Assembly: GCA_018221025.1 (NCBI GenBank)
Contig: JAAOXX010000045.1
Coordinates: 1-5,200 of the forward strand
DNA: 5,200 nucleotides
Direction: 5' to 3'
Source: Candidatus Altarchaeota archaeon
GTDB taxonomy: Archaea > SpSt-1190
The position numbers and the translations under genes are program-made. Each line of letters starts with the position of its first letter. Positions within the stretch are counted from its first letter, which is position 1. Below are positions 1 through 5,200 of this stretch, piece by piece. Under the pieces are notes generated by a model. It ran no database searches, had not been told where the DNA came from, and saw only the letters and a program-made list of their open reading frames with translations.

Positions 1-1244
1 ATATAATCTGATGCAATTTGGCTTTCGAGTGTCTTCGCACTACTAACTGCATTTTTGACATGTTGGTCAGTGGTCATTTTATCTTTTGCTTCCTTGGCAA
101 GATCACCAGCAGCACGAATCATACCTCCAAGCTCCCTCAATCTAAGAGTCAGGTGGCCTTTTCGATTAGCCATTTTTCTGGCAATATGAAGTATTTCAGC
201 AATTCCTTCCGATGAAAATGGAGGAATTTTCTTATCCTTTTTCACTTCCTGAGCAACGAATCGAATAAACCGTTTTTCATTTTCAGGAGTATCTGGAATT
301 GTATCATTCATAAACACTTCATAGCCATATCCTTGAATTCTACTCCTAAGTGCAGGATTAATGTGTTTAATCGTCTCGACGTTTCCTGCCGCAGCCAATA
401 CAAAATCACACGGTGCAGGTGTCGTCCTTACCATTGCCCCAGCAGAGCGTTCACTCCGACCAGTGATGGGATACTTTCCCTCTTGCATTGCAGTTAGGAG
501 GTCAACTTGCATTTTCTTGCTAAGTGTCGCAATCTCATCAATAAACAAGACTCCTTTGTGTGCACGGTGAATTGCCCCAGCTTCAACCCTCTCATGGGAA
601 GGAGTCTCGAGCCCACCCGATTGGAATGGGTCATGTCTAACATCCCCCAATAATGAACCTTCATGAGCGCCAGTACCATCAATAAATGGTGCTTTCTCTC
701 TTGGTCTGTGGCCAAGGAGAAGTTTTGGAACCATAATTAAGCGAGAAGGTTTAGTTTGCTGTCCAATTATCATGAGAAATGCAGTTGCAATAATACCACT
801 AAATAATGCCTGCGGAACCCTAAGTACAAACGTATAATAAAATGTAATTACAGCAACTGCAATCATTAAACCTGTAAGTATGGTTTTTCTAACAGATGAT
901 GCCGCCTTAGACTTTTCACGGTATTGGTGAACTATACTCCTGCCAAAACCGGCCGGGAAAGGTTTAACGATGGGTTGATTATCATTTTCAGGATTTGGAA
1001 AAACGAGGACATCTTCAAGCGTCTCAGAAGGCAGAAGCTCAGCCATGCCTTGGGCGAGCATACTCTTACCAGTTCCAGGCTTCCCAATTAAGAGAACGTG
1101 TCTTCCTTGGAGGGCCGCACGCCGAATAATTTTAACTGCCTTGTCCTGTCCAATTACTTGGTCGATTGTTGATTTTGGCACTTCAATATCATCAGTAGAC
1201 GAGGGGAAAACGGTCTTAACGCCTTTAAGTTTTTTAGTGGGCAC
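1..1244 (-). CDS. lonB: Archaeal LonB-type membrane-anchored ATP-dependent protease, N-terminal part
   Basis: ATP-dependent protease that unfolds and degrades proteins at the inner face of the membrane. The visible 414 codons, read on the minus strand, hold the AAA+ module: Walker A GKPGTGKS (about 54-61), two hydrophobic segments (about 121-140 and 146-161), Walker B VLFIDEIATL (232-241), a sensor-1-like AAAGN (284-288), a candidate arginine finger in PALRSR (297-302) and a sensor-2-like LRLREL (367-372). Membrane helices placed between Walker A and Walker B are the hallmark of archaeal LonB and separate it from soluble bacterial LonA. The Ser-Lys protease domain should follow beyond the left edge, so catalytic residues cannot be checked. 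The start is GTG at 1244-1242: an in-frame TAA lies at 1268-1266, no ATG lies between, and the first in-frame ATG falls inside the Walker A region. There is no Shine-Dalgarno sequence, but a TATA box sits just upstream. It is divergent from asnS. Confidence 0.96.
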   Translation of the reverse strand, partial: MPTKKLKGVKTVFPSSTDDIEVPKSTIDQVIGQDKAVKIIRRAALQGRHVLLIGKPGTGKSMLAQGMAELLPSETLEDVLVFPNPENDNQPIVKPFPAGFGRSIVHQYREKSKAASSVRKTILTGLMIAVAVITFYYTFVLRVPQALFSGIIATAFLMIIGQQTKPSRLIMVPKLLLGHRPREKAPFIDGTGAHEGSLLGDVRHDPFQSGGLETPSHERVEAGAIHRAHKGVLFIDEIATLSKKMQVDLLTAMQEGKYPITGRSERSAGAMVRTTPAPCDFVLAAAGNVETIKHINPALRSRIQGYGYEVFMNDTIPDTPENEKRFIRFVAQEVKKDKKIPPFSSEGIAEILHIARKMANRKGHLTLRLRELGGMIRAAGDLAKEAKDKMTTDQHVKNAVSSAKTLESQIASDY

Positions 1245-1260
1245 ACCAATAACGTTAGAG

Positions 1261-1271
1261 ATATTTTATAA
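1261..1271 (-). promoter_or_regulatory. TATA box of lonB, probable leaderless promoter
   Basis: Read on the minus strand this is TTATAAAATAT. The core TATAAAA (1270-1264) is 19 nt from the GTG start, so its centre lies 23 nt from the first base of the codon. Archaeal transcription usually starts roughly 22-27 nt from the centre of the TATA box, so the transcript should begin at or within a few bases of the start codon. The lack of a Shine-Dalgarno sequence agrees with a leaderless mRNA. The element is seen in the sequence; promoter activity is inferred. Confidence 0.65.
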
Positions 1272-1296
1272 CAGTAATTGAAATACAGAAACTGTT
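1270..1296. repeat. 6-bp inverted repeat in the lonB/asnS divergent spacer
   Basis: AACAGT at 1270-1275 and ACTGTT at 1291-1296 are perfect reverse complements separated by 15 bp. Their centres are 21 bp apart, about two helical turns, as expected for two half-sites bound on one DNA face. One arm abuts the lonB TATA box and the other abuts the T-rich element before asnS, so a bound dimer could affect both promoters. A 6-bp repeat can arise by chance in an AT-rich 77-bp spacer, so regulatory function is speculative. Confidence 0.3.
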
Positions 1297-1302
1297 TTTA
1301 GT
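1296..1302 (+). promoter_or_regulatory. Weak TATA-like element of asnS
   Basis: TTTTAGT is a poor TATA match, but its centre is 23 nt from the asnS ATG, the same distance as the better boxes of lonB and nop5. No Shine-Dalgarno sequence precedes the ATG (the preceding bases are pyrimidine-rich, ending in TTGATTTCTT), which would suit a leaderless message. An alternative is the stronger ATTTTATA at 1263-1270, which would give a leader of about 30 nt. The choice is uncertain. Confidence 0.3.
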
Positions 1303-1321
1303 GTGGACTATTTGATTTCTT

Positions 1322-2587
1322 ATGGCAGACCTAGCCACTAAAATAAAGTTGAAGGATGGACACGAAGTAAGCCTTAAAGGGTGGATTCATCGGCTCAGAA
1401 AATTAGGAGACAAGTATTTTGTAGTTCTCAGAAACTCGAATGGACTAATTCAAGTAGTGGCTAATGGCAAAACAGTAACAGGTAAACTCGATGTAGAAGC
1501 GAGCATCTCTGTCACAGGCACAGTAAAGAAAGATGAACGTGCACCAGGAGGATTTGAACTTCATGCGGAAAAAATCGAAGTAATAGGAGAATCTGCACCT
1601 GACTGGCCTTTCCACAGATACAAGAGTGTAGACATGGAAATGGATTACCGCCACTTATGGCTTAGGAGTTCGAAGATGCAGAGTGTATTCAAAGTACGTT
1701 CAACCGTATTGTCGGCAATGCGAAGTTTCTTTGAAAAGGAGGGCTTTTTTGAGGTGAGTCCACCAATATTTGTGAGCGCCGCTTGTGAAGGTGGTTCAAC
1801 ATTATTTGATTTGGATTATTTTGGGGGAAAGGCGTACTTGAGTCAATCAGCCCAATTATATCTTGAGGCATTTGTTCCATCACTTGAAAAAGTCTGGGCA
1901 TTGACTCCGAGTTTTAGGGCTGAAAAATCCAGAACGCGACGGCACTTAACAGAGTACTGGCATCTTGAACCTGAAGTCGCATGGAACAACCATGAAGACA
2001 ATATGGATTTGCAGGAAAAATTATTGAAAGTGGCAATGAAGGCAGTAATGGAAGAGCGCCAGGATGTTCTTGGTGACTTTGAAGACCGAAGTGAAGTAGA
2101 ATCTTGGATTAAAGACAAGTGGCCCCGCATAAGATACGACGATGCAATTGATGAAGTCAAGGCGGAATTCCCAAAAATCAAGTGGGGTGATGACTTAGGA
2201 ACTGAAGAGGAACGCTACCTTGTCAATAAGTATGGGATTCCAGTTTTCATAACACATTATCCAAGGAGTATAAAATCTTTTTACATGAAGGTTGATGAGG
2301 AAAATCCAAAAGTCGTACTAAATAATGACCTCATATCACCCCATGTAGGAGAAATTGTAGGTGGGAGTGAAAGAGAGTGGAAACAAGAACTCTTGCTTGA
2401 AAATATTTCAATGCATAAACTCAACCCAAAGGACTACGCATGGTATTTGGACCTCCGCAGATATGGCTCAATACCACATAGCGGGTTTGGTCTGGGAACT
2501 GAACGATTCCTTGTTTCAATCCTTAAATTGGAGCATATACGTGATGCGCTGGCATTTCCACGCTTCATGAATCGCGTCTATCCGTAG
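1322..2587 (+). CDS. asnS: Asparaginyl-tRNA synthetase (class IIb)
   Basis: Charges tRNA-Asn with asparagine in the cytoplasm. It is complete at 421 residues, about the usual archaeal length. Residues 1-95 are the OB-fold anticodon-binding domain, starting with the typical GWIHRLRKLGDKYFVVLR (20-37). The class II catalytic domain follows: motif 1 region GFFEVSPPIF (141-150), amino-acid pocket YLSQSAQLYLE (172-182), motif 2 FRAEKSRTRRHLTEYWHLEP (198-217), GEIVGGSERE (343-352) and motif 3 GFGLGTERFL (388-397). The KSRTRRHLTEY version of motif 2 and GGSERE indicate AsnRS; AspRS usually has EEHDT-RHLNE-like sequence in motif 2. The anticodon domain rules out the catalytic-domain-only asparagine synthetase paralogues of archaea. 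The ATG start at 1322 gives the expected N-terminus. It is divergent from lonB and lies 42 bp before nop5. Its presence implies direct formation of Asn-tRNA, though an amidotransferase elsewhere cannot be excluded. Confidence 0.95.
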   Translation: MADLATKIKLKDGHEVSLKGWIHRLRKLGDKYFVVLRNSNGLIQVVANGKTVTGKLDVEASISVTGTVKKDERAPGGFELHAEKIEVIGESAPDWPFHRYKSVDMEMDYRHLWLRSSKMQSVFKVRSTVLSAMRSFFEKEGFFEVSPPIFVSAACEGGSTLFDLDYFGGKAYLSQSAQLYLEAFVPSLEKVWALTPSFRAEKSRTRRHLTEYWHLEPEVAWNNHEDNMDLQEKLLKVAMKAVMEERQDVLGDFEDRSEVESWIKDKWPRIRYDDAIDEVKAEFPKIKWGDDLGTEEERYLVNKYGIPVFITHYPRSIKSFYMKVDEENPKVVLNNDLISPHVGEIVGGSEREWKQELLLENISMHKLNPKDYAWYLDLRRYGSIPHSGFGLGTERFLVSILKLEHIRDALAFPRFMNRVYP

Positions 2588-2603
2588 ATGTTATGAAAAA
2601 TGC

Positions 2604-2610
2604 TTTAAAA
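2604..2610 (+). promoter_or_regulatory. TATA-like box of the nop5 operon
   Basis: TTTAAAA, preceded by an A-rich stretch (GAAAAATGC) that could serve as a BRE, lies 19 nt before the GTG of nop5 with its centre 23 nt away. The geometry matches the lonB promoter exactly. There is no Shine-Dalgarno sequence before the GTG, so a leaderless transcript is likely. The 42-bp gap after asnS shows no obvious poly-T terminator, so read-through from asnS remains possible. Confidence 0.55.
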
Positions 2611-2611
2611 C

Positions 2612-2619
2612 CACGCGTG
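2612..2619. repeat. 8-bp palindrome CACGCGTG before nop5
   Basis: A perfect palindrome starts 1 bp after the TATA-like box and ends 10 bp before the GTG start, so it lies in the region where RNA polymerase would be loaded. It is GC-rich within an AT-rich spacer. A binding site for a repressor is possible, but there is no direct evidence and a short palindrome may be fortuitous. Confidence 0.25.
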
Positions 2620-2629
2620 CACTAAGAAT

Positions 2630-3562
2630 GTGGTTAAATTAGCCAAAACGTCATTTGGATTCTTTGCAATAGCTATGCAAAACCAGCTTGTCGATGCACA
2701 CGAATTACCAAGAGACGCCAAGAAAGCTGCACAAGCTCTGGCCGGTGATGATTTTGATAAGTGGGTAAGTGGTTTAGCAAAAAAGGGTTATGATGTTGAA
2801 GACGGCTTATTTGACCCCATGAAAGCAGTTGAGTTGATTGGAGTCAAGGAAAAAGAGTACTTACGGTTTTCACGACTCGTTGAAATTGAGCTGGCAAAAA
2901 TCCTGATTAAAGCCGCAATTGGGCGGGATTACCTGATTATTCAAACTGTTGACGGGCTGGATGATTTGAATAAGAGTATTAATATTATGATTAACAGACT
3001 TCGCGAGTGGTATGGGTTGCATTTTCCTGAATTAAAGGAAGAAGACCATGAAAAATATCTGAAACGCATAATTGCAGATAAACGCGGGGAAAGCATGGGA
3101 ATTGAATTATCTGGTGGCGACAAAGATGCAGTTCAAAGAATGGCTAAGATGATTTTGGAAATGTACAAGGCTCGAGCTGGACTGGAATTTTACTTGGAAA
3201 AATTAATGGAAGAAATTGCACCAAACCTCACTGCACTTGCTGGGGCAAACTTGGGCGCACGACTAATCGGACGGGCAGGAAGCCTGAAGAAACTCTCAGA
3301 AATGCCAGGAAGTACAATTCAAGTTCTTGGTGCAGAACGCGCATTATTCAAACACTTAAGAAAGGGAACACCTCCACCAAAACACGGAGTTATATTCCAA
3401 CATCCTGAAATTAATAGGGCACAGAGGGCCATTAGGGGTCGTCTTGCAAGGAGTTTAGCTGCGAAGTTAGCACTCGCATCAAGAACAGACAAATATGCAG
3501 GCAAATTAAACAAAGACTTAATCGCTAGTTGGAAAAGAAGACTAAAGGAGGTCAAACAATGA
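2630..3562 (+). CDS. nop5: Nop5 (Nop56/58 homologue), core protein of box C/D RNP
   Basis: Scaffold of the archaeal box C/D ribonucleoprotein: its N-terminal domain holds fibrillarin, its coiled coil dimerises, and its C-terminal Nop domain binds the L7Ae-guide RNA complex that directs 2'-O-methylation. The protein has 310 residues. A short N-terminal domain (about 1-65) is followed by a helical region carrying the typical RLREWYGLHFPEL (123-135) and then the Nop domain, with GANLGARLIGRAGSLKKL (205-222) and GAERALFKHLRKGTPPPKHG (234-253). It ends at KRRLKEVKQ without the long Lys/Glu-rich tail of many relatives; short versions are known in archaea. The GTG start at 2630 is the only reasonable one: TAA is in frame at 2606-2608, the nearby ATG at 2628 is in another frame and stops at once, and the first in-frame ATG is codon 16. 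The stop overlaps the next gene by 4 bases. Confidence 0.95.
   Translation: MVKLAKTSFGFFAIAMQNQLVDAHELPRDAKKAAQALAGDDFDKWVSGLAKKGYDVEDGLFDPMKAVELIGVKEKEYLRFSRLVEIELAKILIKAAIGRDYLIIQTVDGLDDLNKSINIMINRLREWYGLHFPELKEEDHEKYLKRIIADKRGESMGIELSGGDKDAVQRMAKMILEMYKARAGLEFYLEKLMEEIAPNLTALAGANLGARLIGRAGSLKKLSEMPGSTIQVLGAERALFKHLRKGTPPPKHGVIFQHPEINRAQRAIRGRLARSLAAKLALASRTDKYAGKLNKDLIASWKRRLKEVKQ
3547..3551 (+). promoter_or_regulatory. Strong Shine-Dalgarno site of the 73-residue membrane protein
   Basis: GGAGG, within AAAGGAGGT at the very end of nop5, is 7 nt before the ATG at 3559. It decides the start: a longer reading from TTG at 3529 would place this site inside the coding sequence and lacks any site of its own. 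Confidence 0.85.
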
Positions 3563-3780
3563 AAATTCCAAAATATGATTTTTTTGAAAAGGTAATTACT
3601 GCGGTCATGCTCATAATAACACTTCTTGGATTTTACTACGCCAAGACAATATATCTCATGACCCAAGCACTGATTTATGACCCAACAATTATAGTGGGCG
3701 TCTTATTATTCATTATATTGGAAGTTGTCTTACTAATTGCAGTTTTAATTTACTCCGCACTAAAGGAGGGTTCCAAATGA
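3559..3780 (+). CDS. Small two-helix membrane protein of unknown function
   Basis: Not recognised as a named family. The 73-residue product has a short charged N-terminus (MKIPKYDFFEK), a first hydrophobic segment at about 12-34, a polar turn around YDP (40-42), a second long hydrophobic segment at about 44-67 rich in I, L and V, and a short tail ALKEGSK. There is no cleavable signal peptide pattern, no cysteine and no metal motif. By charge, the N-terminal lysines and the KEGSK tail both favour the cytoplasm, giving a hairpin with a tiny outer loop. It overlaps nop5 by ATGA at 3559-3562 and flpA by ATGA at 3777-3780, with a GGAGG site 7 nt before its ATG, so it is very likely translated and coupled to both partners. 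A membrane protein between two box C/D RNP genes is unexpected. Its role may be unrelated to RNA modification; none is assigned. Confidence 0.85.
   Translation: MKIPKYDFFEKVITAVMLIITLLGFYYAKTIYLMTQALIYDPTIIVGVLLFIILEVVLLIAVLIYSALKEGSK
3765..3769 (+). promoter_or_regulatory. Strong Shine-Dalgarno site of flpA
   Basis: GGAGG within AAAGGAGGG, inside the last codons of the small membrane protein. It lies 7 nt before ATG 3777 and 10 nt before the tandem ATG 3780. The 7-nt spacing equals that of the preceding gene and favours the first ATG. Confidence 0.85.
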
Positions 3781-4400
3781 TGAAGATTGGAAGAGACCTT
3801 GCTACAGAAAACTTAGTCAAGGGTCAATCCGTGTACGGAGAGAGGCTCGTTAGAAAGAGAGGAAAAGAGTTCAGAGTTTGGGAGGCCAAGAGAAGTAAGG
3901 TTGGCGCGGCCCTTCAGAAAGGCATGAAGATTCCATTCAAAGACGATGCAAAAATCCTGTATCTAGGAGTTGCAAGTGGAACTACTGCGAGTCACATAAG
4001 TGATTTGACACCAAAGGGAATGATTTTTGGAGTTGACCCGGCACCAAGAGTACTGAGAGATTTTCTACTCTTATCTGAAACGCGAAGTAATCTCGTTCCA
4101 ATTTTTGCAGATGCAAATCGTCCAGAAAAGTACAGACACATAGTTCCTGATGTTGATATGATAATTCAGGATGTTGCCCAACCAAATCAATCTCAAATAT
4201 TGATGAAGAATGTGAATATGTATTTGAAGAAGGGCGGGCTTGCATTCGTTGCAATTAAGTCAAGAAGCATAGATGTAACTGCCAATCCGAATAAAATCTT
4301 CTCGGAGTTCAAACACGCAGTTAAAGGTTTGGAATTAATTCAGGAAAAGAGGTTGGAACCCTTTGAAAAAGACCATATGGCCCTGCTTTTGAAAAAGTAA
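3777..4400 (+). CDS. flpA: Fibrillarin-like rRNA/tRNA 2'-O-methyltransferase
   Basis: Catalytic subunit of the box C/D RNP: transfers a methyl group from S-adenosylmethionine to ribose 2'-OH at sites chosen by guide RNA. The 207 residues are near the usual archaeal length and form a small N-terminal region followed by a Rossmann methyltransferase fold. The SAM-binding loop is YLGVASGTTASHISDL (62-77), followed by FGVDPAPRVLRDF (84-96), where Asp-87 sits where relatives usually have Glu that binds the SAM ribose. Candidate catalytic residues fit the fibrillarin Lys-Asp-Lys-His set: Lys-41 in AKRSKVGAA, Asp-132 in IQDVAQPNQ, Lys-161 in AIKSRSID and His-200 in EKDHM. The start is one of two tandem ATGs (3777 or 3780); 3777 has the better site spacing and overlaps the upstream stop by ATGA. 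It is the last gene of the nop5 operon and faces valS. Confidence 0.95.
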   Translation: MMKIGRDLATENLVKGQSVYGERLVRKRGKEFRVWEAKRSKVGAALQKGMKIPFKDDAKILYLGVASGTTASHISDLTPKGMIFGVDPAPRVLRDFLLLSETRSNLVPIFADANRPEKYRHIVPDVDMIIQDVAQPNQSQILMKNVNMYLKKGGLAFVAIKSRSIDVTANPNKIFSEFKHAVKGLELIQEKRLEPFEKDHMALLLKK

Positions 4401-4414
4401 AATTTCTCAGTTTT
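4401..4414 (+). terminator. Possible weak T-rich terminator in the flpA/valS convergent gap
   Basis: Only 12 bp separate the two convergent stop codons. The plus strand has TTTCTCAGTTTT (4403-4414) just after the flpA stop. Archaeal termination commonly uses T-tracts, but these are short and no hairpin is evident. On the minus strand, valS transcripts would meet short T runs only within the end of flpA (TTTTACTTTTTC, 4403-4392). Overlapping 3' ends are likely. Confidence 0.2.
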
Positions 4415-5200
4415 AAGTTACAATACCGTGCATCTTAACAAGGTCGGATTCATATGGTTTAAGTGATTTTGGAACTTTGGTTTTAATCTCGTCTTTGAGA
4501 CTATTTCCTTTCTCTTTTTTAGATGCCCAAACAAACTCATTAAATTGAATTAGCTCCTTTGTTGGAAAATCTCCCTTCCAGTCGGCAGTAGGAATATCTT
4601 GTGTATGAACCGTTTCGCCATACATTTCCCTGTAGACATAGTCTGTTACAAAAGGCATAATTGGTGCAATTAACTTCAAAACCGCTTTTAAGACAGTGTG
4701 GAGAGTGTAAATCGCAGACTTGTCACCATCATATGCCCGAAATTTCACTAATTCAATATAGTGTGAAGCAAACGTATCCCAAACAAAGTTTCTTATCTCG
4801 TTTGCCGGAACAAACAAGTCCATATCCTCATATCCCTTAACTGAACATTCAATAGTGTTGCTCAATTCACTTAGAATCCACTTGTCCGACTCATTGAGTT
4901 CTTTAGCCTCCGCGTATTCGAACATACTAATGAATCTGGAGACATTGTAGAGTTTCTGAACAAATTTGGCAGAGCCGGCAGTTCTCTCCTCACTCAATCG
5001 AATATCTGACCCGAGTTTAGCTTCAGCAGCCCCATTAAAACGGAGTGCGTCAGCACCATACCTTTCAACGAGAGGTTCCGGATACACTACGTTTCCAATT
5101 GATTTACTCATCTTCTTACCACGTTCATCAACAACGTGTCCACTTATCCAGATACGTTTGAATGCTTTTTTACCAGTAAGTTGGTAGACCCGTAATAAGG
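4413..5200 (-). CDS. valS: Valyl-tRNA synthetase, C-terminal part
   Basis: Class I synthetase that charges tRNA-Val with valine. Only the last 261 residues are visible; the gene enters from the right edge, so the HIGH motif and editing domain are missing from view. The fragment begins LLRVYQLTGKKAFKRIWISG, then HVVDERGKKMSKSIGNVV with the KMSKS signature (codons at 5114-5100) that stabilises the aminoacyl-adenylate transition state. Next comes RYGADALRFNGAAEAKLGSD, typical of ValRS, then the helical anticodon-binding domain with NEIRNFVWDTFASHYIELVK and LIAPIMPFVTDYVYREMYGE. The protein stops soon after this domain (KMHGIVT), without the C-terminal coiled coil of bacterial ValRS, which agrees with an archaeal type. 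The methionine of KMSKS is internal and not a start. It converges on flpA with a 12-bp gap. Confidence 0.95.
   Translation of the reverse strand, partial: LLRVYQLTGKKAFKRIWISGHVVDERGKKMSKSIGNVVYPEPLVERYGADALRFNGAAEAKLGSDIRLSEERTAGSAKFVQKLYNVSRFISMFEYAEAKELNESDKWILSELSNTIECSVKGYEDMDLFVPANEIRNFVWDTFASHYIELVKFRAYDGDKSAIYTLHTVLKAVLKLIAPIMPFVTDYVYREMYGETVHTQDIPTADWKGDFPTKELIQFNEFVWASKKEKGNSLKDEIKTKVPKSLKPYESDLVKMHGIVT

Noticed and set aside
494..715. 73-codon minus-strand reading frame within lonB
   Set aside because: It lies on the same strand but in a different frame from the well-supported LonB AAA+ coding sequence, and its product shows no family features.
1843..2181. 112-codon minus-strand reading frame opposite asnS
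   Set aside because: Antisense shadow of the strongly supported AsnRS catalytic domain; the product is low in recognisable motifs and has no start signal.
2187..2205. GTGATGA followed by CTGA inside asnS, resembling a box C/D guide RNA
   Set aside because: Only 8 nt separate the two boxes, too short for a normal guide, no matching C'/D pair follows at the right distance, and the bases encode conserved-frame residues (GDDLGTEE).
3529..3558. Longer N-terminus (TTG start) for the small membrane protein
   Set aside because: The extra ten residues would be encoded by the Shine-Dalgarno region itself; the ATG at 3559 has ideal spacing to GGAGG.
3319..3666. 115-codon minus-strand reading frame across the nop5 end and small membrane protein
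   Set aside because: It is antisense to two well-supported coupled genes with Shine-Dalgarno signals; no promoter or ribosome site of its own was seen.
3777..3783. ATGATGA at the flpA start is a perfect box C (RUGAUGA), suggesting C/D-RNP autoregulation of fibrillarin mRNA
   Set aside because: No D box (CTGA) lies close enough to form a kink-turn; the nearest upstream is at 3670-3673 and downstream ones are farther. The sequence arises simply from the ATGA overlap followed by a second ATG.
1..5200. tRNA, rRNA, CRISPR arrays or mobile elements
   Set aside because: Nearly all the sequence is occupied by five conserved genes and one coupled small gene; the only spacers are 77, 42 and 12 bp, too short for these elements, and no direct repeat arrays or transposase motifs were seen.

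Overview
The window reads as an archaeal chromosome segment, AT-leaning and gene-dense. The archaeal assignment rests on four things: a membrane-anchored LonB-type protease, the archaeal box C/D pair Nop5 and fibrillarin, archaeal-style asparaginyl- and valyl-tRNA synthetases, and TATA-like boxes placed directly upstream of genes that lack leaders. Compact genes and an AsnRS-based route to Asn-tRNA would suit several lineages, including DPANN-type archaea. The lineage cannot be fixed from this sequence alone.

Layout, left to right. (1) Positions 1-1244, minus strand: the N-terminal 414 residues of LonB, with the protease domain beyond the left edge. (2) Positions 1245-1321: a 77-bp divergent spacer holding the lonB TATA box, a weaker candidate for asnS and a 6-bp inverted repeat. 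(3) Positions 1322-2587, plus strand: asnS, complete. (4) Positions 2588-2629: a 42-bp spacer with a TATA-like box. (5) Positions 2630-4400, plus strand: a tight operon of nop5, an unrecognised 73-residue two-helix membrane protein, and fibrillarin (flpA), joined by two 4-base ATGA overlaps, each preceded by a strong GGAGG site. (6) Positions 4401-4412: a 12-bp convergent gap. (7) Positions 4413-5200, minus strand: the C-terminal 261 residues of valS, entering from the right edge.

Functionally this is an information-processing neighbourhood. Two tRNA synthetases charge Asn and Val, and Nop5 with fibrillarin forms the protein core (with L7Ae, not seen here) of the box C/D RNP that 2'-O-methylates rRNA and tRNA. 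LonB is a membrane-bound ATP-dependent protease and need not be functionally linked.

Most of the window is ordinary. The best candidate for something undescribed is the small membrane protein translationally coupled between nop5 and flpA. A second point of interest is the contrast between apparently leaderless first genes, two with GTG starts at identical distance from their TATA boxes, and SD-led internal genes.
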